This document shows, in pieces, positions 45,170 to 55,067 of a stretch of 64,000 nt of DNA. The notes beneath the pieces are model-generated. The model was not told the origin of the DNA. It did no database searches and worked only from the letters and a program-made list of their open reading frames with translations. This DNA comes from Pseudomonas sp. PA27(2017) (GTDB lineage: Bacteria; Pseudomonadota; Gammaproteobacteria; Pseudomonadales; Pseudomonadaceae). The translations under genes were made by a program, and so were the position numbers. The stretch is taken from positions 1 to 64,000 of the forward strand of contig NZ_MSXW01000015.1 in NCBI RefSeq assembly GCF_001945445.1, in the 5' to 3' direction. Numbering within the stretch: position 1 is the stretch's first letter; each line of letters opens with the position of its first letter.

Positions 45170-46525
45170 ATGACCTACGATTTCGATCTGTTTGTAATCG
45201 GTGCCGGCTCCGGCGGTGTACGTGCGGCACGCTTCGCGGCGGGCTACGGCGCCCGGGTGGCCGTGGCGGAAAGCCGTTATCTGGGCGGTACCTGCGTCAA
45301 CGTTGGCTGCGTGCCTAAAAAGCTGCTGGTCTATGGGGCGCAATTCGCCGATGAGTTCGAACACGCCGAAGGTTTCGGCTGGACACCCGGCCAGGCCAGC
45401 TTCAGCTGGCCGACGCTGATCGCCAACAAGAACCGCGAGATCGAACGCCTAAACGGCATCTACCGCAAACTGCTGGTGGGCAGTGGCGTCACCCTGGTCG
45501 AGGGCCATGCGCGCCTGCTCGACGAGCATCGGGTGGAAGTCGACGGCAAGATTTACAGCGCCGAGCGTATCCTCATCGCAACCGGCGGCTGGCCCCATGT
45601 TCCCGAGATCCCGGGCCATGAGCATGCGATCAACTCAAACCAGGCGTTTTTCCTGGAAGAGCTGCCCAGGCGCATCCTGGTGGTCGGCGGTGGCTACATC
45701 GCGGTGGAGTTCGCCTCGATCTTCAACGGTCTTGGCGCGCAGACTTCGCTCTTGTACCGCGGCGATTTGTTCCTGCGTGGCTTCGACAATTCCCTGCGTA
45801 CCCACCTGCATGAAGAGCTCGGCAAGCGCGGCCTGGACGTGCAGTTCAACACCGACATCGCACGCATCGACAAGCAGGCCGACGGCAGCCTTAAGGCGAC
45901 GCTCAAGGATGGCCGTACGCTGGAAGCCGACTGCATCTTCTACGCCACCGGTCGCCGCCCAATGCTCGACAACCTGGGCCTGGAAAACACCTCGGTCAGC
46001 CTGGACGACAAGGGTTACATCGAGGTCGATGACGAGTACCAGACCAGTGCACCGTCGATTCTGGCCATCGGTGACGTGATCGGTCGCGTGCAGCTCACCC
46101 CCGTGGCGCTAGCCGAAGGCATGGCGGTGGCACGGCGCCTGTTCAAACCGGAGGAATACCGCAAGGTCGACTACCGGATGATCCCAACGGCGGTGTTCAG
46201 TCTGCCGAACATCGGCACCGTGGGCCTTTCTGAGGAGCAGGCGCGTGAAGCAGGGCACGAGGTGAAGATCTTCGAGAGCCGCTTCCGGCCGATGAAGCTG
46301 ACCCTGACCGAGAGCGACGAGCGCACGCTGATGAAGCTGGTGGTCGATGCCAAGACCGATCGCGTGCTGGGCTGCCACATGGTCGGGCCCGATGCCGGCG
46401 AAATCGTCCAGGGCCTGGCGGTCGCGCTCAAGGCTGGGGCGACCAAGCAGGTATTCGATGAAACCATCGGTGTGCACCCCAGCGCGGCCGAAGAGTTCGT
46501 GACCTTGCGTACGCCGGTGAACTGA
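45170..46525 (+). CDS. gor: glutathione-disulfide reductase
   Basis: This NADPH-dependent flavoenzyme keeps glutathione reduced. It shows the FAD motif ([15 protein letters not shown]), the redox-active disulfide [13 protein letters not shown], the NADPH Rossmann loop ([13 protein letters not shown]), the FAD-closing segment ILAIGDV and the catalytic HPSAAEEF at the C-terminus. ATG 45170 is preceded by AGGAGG and gives 451 aa. The frame is open back to 44441, but that part is antisense to the VOC gene. Confidence 0.95.
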   Translation: MTYDFDLFVIGAGSGGVRAARFAAGYGARVAVAESRYLGGTCVNVGCVPKKLLVYGAQFADEFEHAEGFGWTPGQASFSWPTLIANKNREIERLNGIYRKLLVGSGVTLVEGHARLLDEHRVEVDGKIYSAERILIATGGWPHVPEIPGHEHAINSNQAFFLEELPRRILVVGGGYIAVEFASIFNGLGAQTSLLYRGDLFLRGFDNSLRTHLHEELGKRGLDVQFNTDIARIDKQADGSLKATLKDGRTLEADCIFYATGRRPMLDNLGLENTSVSLDDKGYIEVDDEYQTSAPSILAIGDVIGRVQLTPVALAEGMAVARRLFKPEEYRKVDYRMIPTAVFSLPNIGTVGLSEEQAREAGHEVKIFESRFRPMKLTLTESDERTLMKLVVDAKTDRVLGCHMVGPDAGEIVQGLAVALKAGATKQVFDETIGVHPSAAEEFVTLRTPVN

Positions 46526-46532
46526 CTTGTCG

Positions 46533-47156
46533 ATGAACCAGCTGTTCTATTTCGCGGATCTGTTCGGGGTGGCGGTGTTCGCCATCACCGGCGCGCTGAT
46601 GGCCGGACGCAAGTCCATGGACCTGTTCGGCGTGCTGGTCATCGCCATCATTACCGCCCTGGGCGGTGGCACCCTGCGCGACGTGATTTTGGGTAACCAC
46701 CCGGTCAGCTGGATTCGCAACGACACCTACATCCTGGTGGCTACCCTTGCGGCGCTGGGCACGGTGGTCTGGGTGCGCATGACCCGGCCGATCCATGAAA
46801 AGGGCTTGCTGATCGCTGACGCGTTCGGGCTGGCCGTGTTCACCGTGATCGGCACCGAGGTCGCGCTGCAGTACGCGATGCCCTCCAGCACGGCGGTGAT
46901 CATGGGCATCATGACCGGCGTCGCCGGCGGTGTGATGCGCGACGTGATCTGCAACGAGATCCCGCTGATCTTCAAGAAGGAGATCTACGCCACCGCCTGC
47001 CTGGCCGGCGCGGTGACCTTCGTGCTGCTGCGCATGTTGCAAACCCCGCACTGGCTGGATACCGGCTTGGCCATGCTGGTGGTACTGGGCATTCGCCTGG
47101 CCGCCATCCGCTGGCGGTTTTCGCTGCCGAGTTTTCATCTGCTCGACCGCGAATAA
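46533..47156 (+). CDS. UPF0126/TRIC-family membrane protein
   Basis: The 207-aa protein has two copies of the UPF0126 (glycine-transporter-like/TRIC) unit, each with the signature GGGTLRDVILGNHP (about residue 47) or GGVMRDVICNEIP (about residue 132), and about seven hydrophobic helices. Bacterial members of this fold include potassium channels, but the ion specificity here is unknown. It follows gor by seven bases and is probably co-transcribed. A TTG at 46527 is an alternative start. Confidence 0.9.
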   Translation: MNQLFYFADLFGVAVFAITGALMAGRKSMDLFGVLVIAIITALGGGTLRDVILGNHPVSWIRNDTYILVATLAALGTVVWVRMTRPIHEKGLLIADAFGLAVFTVIGTEVALQYAMPSSTAVIMGIMTGVAGGVMRDVICNEIPLIFKKEIYATACLAGAVTFVLLRMLQTPHWLDTGLAMLVVLGIRLAAIRWRFSLPSFHLLDRE

Positions 47157-47180
47157 AAACGCGCCAGGAATGGCGCGTTT
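47157..47180. terminator. bidirectional terminator
   Basis: AAACGCGCC and GGCGCGTTT pair around AGGAAT, with an A-run before and T-rich sequence after, between the convergent UPF0126 and cystine ABC genes. Confidence 0.85.
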
Positions 47181-47204
47181 CATTTGGCTGCGTCGAGGTT
47201 CGCT

Positions 47205-47978
47205 TCAGGGACGTGTGGGCTCGTTACCGAGAAACTTGCTGAGAAACTGCTGGGTGCGAGCCTGCTTGGGTGCGCTGAACAGTTCGCGGGCGTCGCCCTG
47301 TTCGACGATCACGCCGCCGTCGATGAAGATGGCTCGGTTGGCCACGTCACGGGCGAAGCTCATCTCGTGGGTGACGATCACCAGCGTGCGATTCTCTTCG
47401 GCCAGCGCGCGGATGGTCGCCAGCACTTCGCCGACCAGTTCCGGGTCCAGCGCCGAGGTGGGTTCGTCGAACAGGATCACGTCCGGCTCCATCGCCAGCG
47501 CCCGGGCGATGGCCACCCGCTGTTGCTGGCCGCCGGACAGGCGTTTGGGGTAGGCGTCTTCCTTGCCGGCCAGACCGACCTTGGCCAGTAGTTGCTTGCC
47601 CAGTTCGATGGCCTTGTCGCGCGGCTGCTTCCTGACCACCACGGGACCTTCGATGACGTTCTCCAGGGCGCTGCGGTGGGGAAACAGGTTGAAGTTCTGG
47701 AACACGAAACCCACGTGTTGGCGCAGCTTGCGGATCAGCCCCTGTTGTTGGCCGATCGGTTTGCCGGCATCGATTTCGATGTCGCCGACGCGAATGCTGC
47801 CGCCATCGGGCGTTTCCAGCAGGTTGAGACAGCGCAGCAGGGTGGTCTTGCCCGAGCCGCTGGGGCCGATGATGGCAACGACCTCGCCGGGGGCGATATC
47901 CAGGTCGATACCCTTGAGTACGGTCTGGCCTTTGAAGGATTTGCTCAGATTGCGAACGGTGATCATGCTCGAAGCCAT
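47205..47978 (-). CDS. tcyN: amino-acid ABC transporter ATPase, cystine type
   Basis: This is the ATP-binding subunit of a polar amino-acid importer. Walker A is GPSGSGKTT, Q-loop VFQNFNLFPHRS, signature LSGGQQQRVAIARAL, Walker B VILFDEPTSALD and H-loop VTHEMSFA. It lies downstream of a permease (1-bp overlap) and a FliY-like binding protein, with D-cysteine desulfhydrase upstream. This gene set equals the E. coli fliY-dcyD-yecS-yecC group, so cystine uptake is the likely job. Confidence 0.9.
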   Translation of the reverse strand: MASSMITVRNLSKSFKGQTVLKGIDLDIAPGEVVAIIGPSGSGKTTLLRCLNLLETPDGGSIRVGDIEIDAGKPIGQQQGLIRKLRQHVGFVFQNFNLFPHRSALENVIEGPVVVRKQPRDKAIELGKQLLAKVGLAGKEDAYPKRLSGGQQQRVAIARALAMEPDVILFDEPTSALDPELVGEVLATIRALAEENRTLVIVTHEMSFARDVANRAIFIDGGVIVEQGDARELFSAPKQARTQQFLSKFLGNEPTRP

Positions 47979-48646
47979 CAGTTGTCCGCCTCGTGACGGT
48001 TGACGCGTGCTTCCAGGCGGTTCTGCAAGTGGGCGAGCAGGCTGGAGAGAATCCAGTAGATCACCGTTGCCGCCAGGTACATGGCGAATACCTCATAAGT
48101 GCGCGCGGTGATCAACTGGGCCTGCCGGAACAGCTCCGGCACCTGGATGGTGGCCGCCAGGGCGGTGTCCTTGACCAGTGAGATGAAGCTGTTGCCCAGC
48201 GGTGGCAGGGCCGTACGCATCGCTTGCGGTAGAATGGTGCGCAGCATCGTCTGGCTCTTGCTCATGCCGATGCTGGCAGCTGCTTCCCACTGACCACGGT
48301 CGATGGAGGCGATGGCCGCCCGCATGATCTCGGCGACATAGGCCGCCATGTTCAGGGAGAAACCGATCAGCGCCGCGGTCAGGGGCTCGAGTTGCAGCCC
48401 CAGTTCAGGCAGCCCGAAGTAGATGACGAACAGTTGCACCAGCAGCGGCGTACCGCGGAAGAACGAAATGTAGACCCTGGCCAGCCAGCCCAGTGGGGCG
48501 ATGGCATAGAGCCTCACCAGGGCAAGGCCGAAGCCCAGCAGCATGCCGAAGAACATGCCGCCAAGGCTCAGAACGATGGTCCAAATCGCGCCCTTGAGGA
48601 GAAAGGGCAGGGAGTCCAGCACCAGCTGGAAGGTGTCCGGCATCAT
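47978..48646 (-). CDS. tcyL: amino-acid ABC transporter permease, cystine type
   Basis: The inner-membrane permease (222 aa) of the His/Glu/Gln/Cys family. About five helices are visible, and the EAA loop reads EAAASIGMSKSQTMLRTILP, where it contacts the ATPase. Its ATG overlaps the binding-protein stop, and its stop overlaps the ATPase start. It corresponds to YecS/TcyL. Confidence 0.9.
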   Translation of the reverse strand: MMPDTFQLVLDSLPFLLKGAIWTIVLSLGGMFFGMLLGFGLALVRLYAIAPLGWLARVYISFFRGTPLLVQLFVIYFGLPELGLQLEPLTAALIGFSLNMAAYVAEIMRAAIASIDRGQWEAAASIGMSKSQTMLRTILPQAMRTALPPLGNSFISLVKDTALAATIQVPELFRQAQLITARTYEVFAMYLAATVIYWILSSLLAHLQNRLEARVNRHEADN

Positions 48647-49440
48647 TGAGTGACGTCAGCCTTGAACCATTTCTCGGAGAGTTGCTTCAGGGTGCCGTCG
48701 CTGCGCAGCTTGGCAAGGGCCTTGTCGATGGCTGCGAGCAGTTCCGGGTTGCCTTTGCGCATCGCGATCCCCGACTCCTGACGGGAGAACGCGTCACCGG
48801 CAACGGCCATGCGCTCACCGGTCTTGGCAACCATCTCGAACGCGGCCAGGCGGTCGACCAGTACGACGTCGATGCGGCCCACGTTGAGGTCCTGGAACTT
48901 GGTCGGATCATCGTCGTAGGTACGGATGTCGGCCTGCGGCACGTTCTCTTTCAGCCACTGCTCGTAGTTGGTGCCCAGGCCCACACCGACTTTCTTGCCG
49001 GCCAGGTCCGCGGCGGTTTTCACGCTGTCCGCTTCGCTCTTGCGGGTCAGGGCCTGGATGCCCGAGACGGTGTAGGGCGTGGAAAAATCGTACTTTTTCT
49101 TGCGCTCGTCGGAGATGGTGACCTGGTTGATCACCACATCGATGCGGCCCGATTCAAGGGAGGCGAGAATGCCGTCCCATTTGGTCGGCTGGAAGCTCGC
49201 GGTCACACCCAGCTCTTTGGCCAATGCGTTGGCCAGATCCACTTCGAAGCCGGCGAGCTTGCCGCTTTCGTCCTGGAAGTTGAAAGGCGGATAAGTGCCT
49301 TCCAGGCCCACCTTGATGCTGCCGCTGTCCTTGATCTTCTGTAGGTCATCGGCTGCGTAAGCCTGGCCACCGAAGCCGGCGAACAGCGCCAGACCGAGGC
49401 TGCCAATAAGGAAATGTCGACGCAGGGTGGCGATTATCAT
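48643..49440 (-). CDS. tcyJ: cystine-binding periplasmic protein (FliY-like)
   Basis: A family 3 solute-binding protein (265 aa) with a signal peptide (LIGSLGLALFAGFGGQAYA). The family motif GTYPPFNFQDESGKLAGFEV (about residue 48) and the IDVVINQVTISDERKKKY hinge region match FliY/TcyJ. It starts the ABC operon and lies 104 bases after the desulfhydrase gene. Cystine is the probable ligand from context. Confidence 0.9.
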   Translation of the reverse strand: MIIATLRRHFLIGSLGLALFAGFGGQAYAADDLQKIKDSGSIKVGLEGTYPPFNFQDESGKLAGFEVDLANALAKELGVTASFQPTKWDGILASLESGRIDVVINQVTISDERKKKYDFSTPYTVSGIQALTRKSEADSVKTAADLAGKKVGVGLGTNYEQWLKENVPQADIRTYDDDPTKFQDLNVGRIDVVLVDRLAAFEMVAKTGERMAVAGDAFSRQESGIAMRKGNPELLAAIDKALAKLRSDGTLKQLSEKWFKADVTQ

Positions 49441-49544
49441 GATCGAGCCTCGATGGTTTGTTTTGTTAGGTGCGGTTGGGACGCGGCACTCTACGGTTGC
49501 CTGGGTAGTCGAGAAAATAATAAAAAATTATTTGTATATGCCGT

Positions 49545-50543
49545 TCAGAGAGTCAAGGACTGATACGCGAACAGCGCCGGCGCGCCGCCGGTATGCAGGA
49601 ACACGATCGGCTTGCCTTCCTCGAACGCACCTTTCTGCACCCCGTCGAGCAAGCCTGCGAACGCCTTGCCGGTATAGACCGGGTCGAGCAGCAGGCCCTG
49701 GCTGCTCGCCAGCAGACGGATGGCATCAAGCGTACCGGTGTTCGGCTCGCCATAACGCGGCCCGTAGTACTCGTCCCACAGCTCGATGGTCAGCGCTTGC
49801 GGCACGTTGACGCCCAGTAGCTCTGCGGTGCGTTGCACCAGGCCCATTACCTTGGGGCGTTGCAGATCGGCGGGGCGCGATACGGTGATGCCAAGCACGC
49901 GCCATTCGGGCAGCACGTGGGCCAGGGCCAGCGCCAAACCCGCATGGGTCGCTCCGCTTCCCGAGGCCAGCACCAGGGTGCCGCTGTCGAGGCCCTTGGC
50001 GGCGACCTGCTCGGCGAACTCCAGCCCTGCCTTGACGTAGCCCAGGGTACCAAGTGCATTCGAGCCGCCGATCGGAATCACGTAAGGGTTCTTGCCGGTG
50101 GCACGCAGGCGGTCGGCCTTGGCCATCAGCATCAGGTCCGGCTCCTCGAGGTTATCGACGTGCTCGACGCGTGTGCCGAACAGGTCCAGTAGCAGGCGGT
50201 TGCCGTTGTGCAGGTAGTTCTGCTCCTGCGTATCGATAGGGTTTTCCAGCAGGGCCACGCAGGCCAGGCCCAGCTTGGCGGCCAGCGCGGCGGTCTGGCG
50301 CACGTGATTGGATTGGATGGCGCCCGCAGTGATCAGCGTATCGGCCTGTTGGGCCAGCGCGTCGGATCCCAGGTATTCCAGTTTGCGGGCCTTGTTGCCG
50401 CCCAGGGCGAACAGGGTCAGGTCATCGCGTTTGACATAGATATCGCGGCCCACATGGTGCGACAGGCGCAGCAGGTGTTGCAGCGGGGTGGCATGGGGAA
50501 CCAGTTCCAGACGCTCGAAACGGTTCAGGGCTTCGCTGATCAT
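49545..50543 (-). CDS. dcyD: D-cysteine desulfhydrase
   Basis: This PLP enzyme of the ACC-deaminase/DcyD family cleaves D-cysteine to pyruvate, ammonia and sulfide. The PLP lysine lies in LFALGGNKARKLEYL (about residue 50), with the IQSNHVRQTAA loop and the phosphate-binding ASGSGATHAG. ATG 50543 gives 332 aa, normal for the family. The neighbouring cystine transporter supports a sulfur-supply role and argues against ACC deaminase. Confidence 0.92.
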   Translation of the reverse strand: MISEALNRFERLELVPHATPLQHLLRLSHHVGRDIYVKRDDLTLFALGGNKARKLEYLGSDALAQQADTLITAGAIQSNHVRQTAALAAKLGLACVALLENPIDTQEQNYLHNGNRLLLDLFGTRVEHVDNLEEPDLMLMAKADRLRATGKNPYVIPIGGSNALGTLGYVKAGLEFAEQVAAKGLDSGTLVLASGSGATHAGLALALAHVLPEWRVLGITVSRPADLQRPKVMGLVQRTAELLGVNVPQALTIELWDEYYGPRYGEPNTGTLDAIRLLASSQGLLLDPVYTGKAFAGLLDGVQKGAFEEGKPIVFLHTGGAPALFAYQSLTL

Positions 50544-50762
50544 GTTCGTCAATCCGCAATGGGGAGTGTCTTCACTTTAGAAGTGACCGTCCGAAACACA
50601 ACAAGTGCGCCGGTCCTGCTTATTCTGATAAGAAATATGACAATGAATTAAAAGTATTTTCCACGTATAACTGAGGGCCGTATTGTCAGCGCGCCGACCC
50701 TATCCGGCCCGGCCAATCATCCCATGCCGCTGTCGATCCAACGGCAACTACCGAGAATAAAC

Positions 50763-51542
50763 ATGAAAAAAACGCTTCTGTTGGCTGCATTGGCCTCTGT
50801 CCTGACTACCCAGGCATTCGCCGCGGAGAAACTCACTGTGGCCGCGACGCCGGTTCCTCACGCTGAAATCCTCGAGCTGATCAAGCCGAAGCTGGCGGAG
50901 CAGGGCGTCGACCTCGAGATCAAGGTGTTCACCGATTACGTGCAGCCCAACCTGCAGGTCGAGCAGAAGCAACTCGATGCCAACTACTTCCAGACCAAGC
51001 CGTACCTGGACAGCTTCAACGAAAGCCGCGGCACCCACCTGGTGATCGTCAAGGGCGTGCACGTCGAGCCGTTCGGCGGCTACTCGCGCAAGTACAAGAG
51101 CCTCGATGAGCTGCCCGATGGCGCCACCATCGCCATCCCCAACGAAGCGAGCAACAGCGGTCGTGCCCTGCAGTTGCTGCAGCATGCCGGCCTGCTTACC
51201 CTGAAGGATCCGGCCAACATCCAGGCCACCCCGAAGGATCTGGCCACCAACCCGCACAACTTCAAGTTCAAGCAGCTCGAAGCGGCCATGCTGCCGCGCG
51301 TGCTGGATCAGGTCGACCTGGCACTGATCAACACCAACTACGCGCTGGAAGCCAAACTCAACCCGAACAAGGATGCGCTGGTACTGGAGAACAAGGATTC
51401 GCCGTACGTGAACTACCTGGTTGCCCGCCCGGATAACCAGAACAGCGAGTCCATCAAGAAGCTCGCCGATGCGCTGACCAGCCCGGACGTGAAAGCCTTC
51501 ATCGAGAAGAAGTATTCGGGCGCCGTGGTGCCTGCGTTCTAA
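50763..51542 (+). CDS. MetQ/NlpA-family substrate-binding protein
   Basis: A periplasmic binding protein for methionine-type ABC import (259 aa). It has a signal peptide (LLLAALASVLTTQAFA) but no lipobox cysteine, as in many Pseudomonas MetQ proteins. The family motif VAATPVPHAEILELIKP starts the mature part, followed by YFQTKPYL and ALINTNYAL. No MetN or MetI gene adjoins it, so it is an orphan binding protein or serves a transporter elsewhere. Confidence 0.9.
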   Translation: MKKTLLLAALASVLTTQAFAAEKLTVAATPVPHAEILELIKPKLAEQGVDLEIKVFTDYVQPNLQVEQKQLDANYFQTKPYLDSFNESRGTHLVIVKGVHVEPFGGYSRKYKSLDELPDGATIAIPNEASNSGRALQLLQHAGLLTLKDPANIQATPKDLATNPHNFKFKQLEAAMLPRVLDQVDLALINTNYALEAKLNPNKDALVLENKDSPYVNYLVARPDNQNSESIKKLADALTSPDVKAFIEKKYSGAVVPAF

Positions 51543-51612
51543 GGACCTGTCCGCGATCTTTTTCGGCAACATGGAGAGGCGGCTGCAAGGCAGAAGCGGC
51601 CACTCAAACCAA

Positions 51613-51709
51613 CCTGTGGGAGCCCCGACCTCGGGGCGAAACGATTGCAGCCTGACTGCCTATCCGGCGGTGCCTGAACGAATCGCCGCGAGGTCGCGGC
51701 TCCCACAAT
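51613..51709. repeat. inverted pair of REP hairpins
   Basis: TGTGGGAGCCCCGACCTCGG (51616 on) and its inverted partner, ending CGCGGCTCCCACA (about 51696-51708), are two palindromic REP units facing each other about 40 bases apart. This is the common Pseudomonas BIME layout, 70 bases after the MetQ-like gene. Confidence 0.85.
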
Positions 51710-52032
51710 GGATCGGATAACGACCGCTCCCGCCAACTCTCAATCAAATTGCTCAGATCGAGCCGAAAGATCGTGAGCGAGCTCTAAAGCTCACAGCTGC
51801 TGTATCAGACGCCGACAGGGCTGAATCCTTTCGGCGTTTTCGTTTATGCAGGCGAATGCGGATCGCCATAAGCAAATGCTAAAAAGGTATTTAAATTAAT
51901 CTTTTTATATCGATATAGTTCGCCCATGCGTACCCGCTGGCTAACCGGCGCGCCGCACGACTGAATACAGGTGCCGAACACCTGCTTCTGAGACGCGCCT
52001 CGTTGGCGCCCTTACCGTGTGGAGTTGCGCAA
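51710..52032. promoter_or_regulatory. intergenic region upstream of the TauD-like gene
   Basis: It contains an imperfect terminator-like hairpin (CGCCGA ... TCGGCG followed by TTTTCG, about 51811-51842). It also contains an unusually AT-rich block at 51880-51925 (TATTTAAATTAATC, TTTTTATATCGATATAG) that should hold the promoter of the sulfonate-type operon. A CysB or LysR-type site is possible but not identified. Confidence 0.45.
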
Positions 52033-52926
52033 ATGCCCGCCGTGTCGTTGAGTTCTGCCAATCACCAGCCAACGCAGAATTTTGAAATACGCCCGTTTTC
52101 CGCTGCAGTCGGTGCCGAAATCGTCGGCCTCGACCTCGGCCGCCCGCTGAACGACGCCGATTTCGCCCGCATTCACCAAGCGCACCTCGCCTACAACGTC
52201 GTGGTGTTCCGCGATCAACGCATCACGCCGCAGCAACAGATCGATTTCAGCCGCCGCTTTGGCGTACTGCAGATACACGTGCTCAAGCAGTTCCTGTTGG
52301 CCAACCACCCGGAAATTTTCATCATCTCCAACATCAAGGAGAACGGGCAGCCGATCGGCCTGGGCGATGCCGGCAAGTTCTGGCATTCGGATCTTTCCTA
52401 CAAGGAATTTCCCAGCCTGGGCTCCATGCTCTACGCCCAGGAGCTGCCGGAGGAGGGCGGCGATACCCTGTTCGCCAGCCAACAGCTGGCCTTCGAGACG
52501 CTACCGGTCGAGCTGCGCCAGGCCATCGACGGCAAGCGCGCTGCCCATTCCTATACCGCTCGTTACGCCGATGAGGTGTTCGCCGGCATTCGCCGCCCAA
52601 CGCTTACCGAGGCGCAACTGGCCGAGGTCAAGGCCGTGATTCATCCGGTGGTGCGCACCCACCCGGAAACCGGCCGCCGGGGCCTGTTCGTCAACGAGAA
52701 TTTCACCACCCACATTCTCGATGTGCCCGAGGACGAGAGCCGGCAGATTCTCGCCGAGCTTTATGCCCACAGCGCTAAACCGGAATTCATCTACCGCCAT
52801 CAGTGGCAGGACGGCGACATGGTGTTCTGGGACAACCGCGCACTGATCCACCTGGCCACGGGCTGCCCGAGTCATCTGCGGCGGCGCATGCACCGCACCA
52901 CCATCCAGGGCGACGTACCGTTTTAA
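52033..52926 (+). CDS. TauD/TfdA-family alpha-ketoglutarate dioxygenase
   Basis: A non-haem Fe(II)/2-oxoglutarate dioxygenase (297 aa). The iron ligands are His and Asp in FWHSDLSYKEFPS and the distal His in DNRALIHLATG; Arg in HLRRRMHRT binds 2-oxoglutarate. TauD itself releases sulfite from taurine. The ABC transporter just downstream is of the taurine/sulfonate type, so a sulfonate or sulfate ester is a plausible substrate. ATG 52033 has GGAG eight bases upstream. Confidence 0.88.
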   Translation: MPAVSLSSANHQPTQNFEIRPFSAAVGAEIVGLDLGRPLNDADFARIHQAHLAYNVVVFRDQRITPQQQIDFSRRFGVLQIHVLKQFLLANHPEIFIISNIKENGQPIGLGDAGKFWHSDLSYKEFPSLGSMLYAQELPEEGGDTLFASQQLAFETLPVELRQAIDGKRAAHSYTARYADEVFAGIRRPTLTEAQLAEVKAVIHPVVRTHPETGRRGLFVNENFTTHILDVPEDESRQILAELYAHSAKPEFIYRHQWQDGDMVFWDNRALIHLATGCPSHLRRRMHRTTIQGDVPF

Positions 52927-53090
52927 AAAGGCCGCCGGAAAACTACCTGCGTTGCCATCGCAACGTTAAAAACAGGCTTGGATGCGAGTCCAATCAAAAT
53001 GCTCATGTACTCGCTTTCTCACCTGTTTTTTCGGGGCCGCCATCGGCCTTGCGCTGACTGCCTCGCCTACGTTTTTCAACGACCTTTTGC
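52925..53090. repeat. degenerate relative of the MITE-like element
   Basis: CGTTAAAAACAGGCT at about 52963 and CACCTGTTTT at about 53021, together with a CTCATGTAC-like middle, resemble the core of the element at 58237-58374. The terminal repeats are not recognisable. It lies in the gap between the TauD gene and the binding-protein gene. Confidence 0.5.
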
Positions 53091-53140
53091 GCAATAGCCC
53101 GCCACACCCCATTTCTGCACTTTTTGACTGGAGCCTCGAC

Positions 53141-54184
53141 ATGTCGGCAGGTAAGCGCTTTCCCTTCGTTCCACGTTTTGCCCGGTTGACCGGCGGCATC
53201 GTCCTGAGTCTGAGCCTGCTGGCAGGCAGCCTGACGGCGCCGCAAGTCGCTCATGCCGAAGGGCAGATCCGTATCGCCGAGCAGTTCGGCATCGTTTACC
53301 TGCTCCTCAACGTGGTACGTGATCAGCAATTGATCGAGAAGCATGGCAAGGCCGAGGGGCTGGATATCAAGGTCGACTGGCAGCAGCTGTCCGGTGGCTC
53401 GGCGGTCAACGATGCGCTGCTTTCCGGCGCCATCGATATCGCCGGCGCCGGCATCGGACCGCTGCTGACGGTCTGGGATCGCACCCAGGGCAGACAAAAC
53501 GTCAAGGGCGTGGCCTCGCTGGGCAACTTCCCGTACTACCTTTTGAGCAACAACCCCAAGGTCAAAACCATCGCCGACTTCACTGAGAAGGATCGCATCG
53601 CCGTTCCGGCGGTGGGCGTGTCGGTGCAATCTCGCTTCCTGCAATACGCCGCCGCCAAGCAGTGGGGCGATAAGGAATTCGACCGCCTCGACAAGTACAC
53701 GGTGGCGCTGCCGCACCCGGATGCCACGGCGTCCCTGAAAACCGGCGGCACCGAACTGACCGGGCACTTCTCCAACCCGCCGTTCCAGAACCAGGCCCTC
53801 GAAAACCCCGACGTGCACGTGGTGCTCGATACCTACGAGTTGCTCGGCCCGAACTCGCCGACGGTGCTGTACGCCACAGAGAAATTCCGTCGCGACAATC
53901 CCAAGACCTACAAGGCCTTCGTCGGCGCCCTGGCCGAAGCAGCGGATTTCGCCCAGAAGGACAAGGGTGCGGCAGCCGACACCTACATTCGCGTTACCGG
54001 CGCCAAGATCAGTCGCGAAGAACTGTTGAAGATCATCGACAACGAGCAGTTCCAGTTCACCGTCACCCCCACCAACACCTACCCACTGGCCGACTTCCTG
54101 CACCGCGTCGGCGCCATCAAACACAAACCGGCCAGCTGGCAGGACTACTTCTTCGAAGACGCCGCCATCGGTCAGGGAAGCTGA
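53141..54184 (+). CDS. sulfonate/taurine-type ABC substrate-binding protein (copy 1)
   Basis: A periplasmic NMT1/SsuA-like binding protein (347 aa) with a signal peptide (GGIVLSLSLLAGSLTAPQVAHA). Motifs shared with copy 2 at 56050 are IAEQFGIVYLLLNVVRDQQL, LLTVWDRTQGRQNVKGVASL and DYFFEDA near the end. ATG 53141 has GGAG upstream; the open frame from 52982 contains repeat DNA and is not leader peptide. It is followed by the ATPase gene after six bases. Confidence 0.88.
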   Translation: MSAGKRFPFVPRFARLTGGIVLSLSLLAGSLTAPQVAHAEGQIRIAEQFGIVYLLLNVVRDQQLIEKHGKAEGLDIKVDWQQLSGGSAVNDALLSGAIDIAGAGIGPLLTVWDRTQGRQNVKGVASLGNFPYYLLSNNPKVKTIADFTEKDRIAVPAVGVSVQSRFLQYAAAKQWGDKEFDRLDKYTVALPHPDATASLKTGGTELTGHFSNPPFQNQALENPDVHVVLDTYELLGPNSPTVLYATEKFRRDNPKTYKAFVGALAEAADFAQKDKGAAADTYIRVTGAKISREELLKIIDNEQFQFTVTPTNTYPLADFLHRVGAIKHKPASWQDYFFEDAAIGQGS

Positions 54185-54190
54185 TAACCC

Positions 54191-55054
54191 ATGAATGCCC
54201 CTCTGCAAGGCCACACGGCCAGCACGCTGAATCCAGGCGCCTTCGACACCGTTCTCCAGGTGGACAAGGTCAGCCTCGAGTACCGCACCCCGCAGCGCGT
54301 GGTGCGCGCCACCCACGAAGTCAGCTTCGAGGTGGATCGCTCCGATCGCTTCGTGCTGCTCGGCCCCTCCGGCTGCGGTAAATCCACTTTGCTCAAGGCA
54401 GTGGCCGGTTTCATCGAACCGGTCGCCGGCAGCATCCGCCTCGACGGTGCCCTGGTACACGAACCGGGCCCGGACCGCATCGTGGTATTCCAGGAGTTCG
54501 ATCAGTTGCCGCCGTGGAAGACGGTCAAGCAGAACGTCATGTTTCCGCTGCTGGCCTCACGCACCCTGGGTCGTAAAGAGGCCGAGGAGCGCGCTCTGCA
54601 TTACCTGGAGAAGGTCGGGCTGGCCGCTTTCGCCGATGCCTACCCGCACACCCTGTCCGGCGGCATGAAGGCGAGGGTGGCGATTGCCCGGGCGCTGGCC
54701 ATGCAGCCGAAGATCCTGCTGATGGACGAGCCTTTCGCCGCCCTCGACGCGCTGACCCGCCGCAAGATGCAGGAGGAGTTGTTGGAGCTGTGGGAAGAGG
54801 TGCGCTTCACCCTGCTGTTCGTCACTCACTCCATCGAAGAGGCGCTGATCGTCGGCAATCGCATCCTGCTGCTGTCGCCACATCCGGGCCGCGTGCGGGC
54901 GGAAATCAACAGCCACCAGTTCGACCTGCACAGCCTCGGTGGTGTGGGTTTCCAACACACCGCGCAGCGGATTCACCGCCTGCTGTTCGACGAAGACGTC
55001 GACGGCGGCGCCGCTGCCGAGCTGGGTTTCCAGGATATCCGCATCGCCTACTGA
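54191..55054 (+). CDS. ABC transporter ATPase (TauB/SsuB type)
   Basis: The ATPase (287 aa) of the sulfonate/nitrate/taurine importer family. Walker A is GPSGCGKST, Q-loop VFQEFDQLPPWKTV, signature LSGGMKARVAIARAL, Walker B ILLMDEPFAALDALTR and H-loop VTHSIEEA. The last ~45 residues (FQHTAQRIHRLLFDED) extend beyond the usual end. It lies between a binding protein and a permease in one operon. Confidence 0.9.
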   Translation: MNAPLQGHTASTLNPGAFDTVLQVDKVSLEYRTPQRVVRATHEVSFEVDRSDRFVLLGPSGCGKSTLLKAVAGFIEPVAGSIRLDGALVHEPGPDRIVVFQEFDQLPPWKTVKQNVMFPLLASRTLGRKEAEERALHYLEKVGLAAFADAYPHTLSGGMKARVAIARALAMQPKILLMDEPFAALDALTRRKMQEELLELWEEVRFTLLFVTHSIEEALIVGNRILLLSPHPGRVRAEINSHQFDLHSLGGVGFQHTAQRIHRLLFDEDVDGGAAAELGFQDIRIAY

Positions 55055-55067
55055 GGAGCGTTCCATC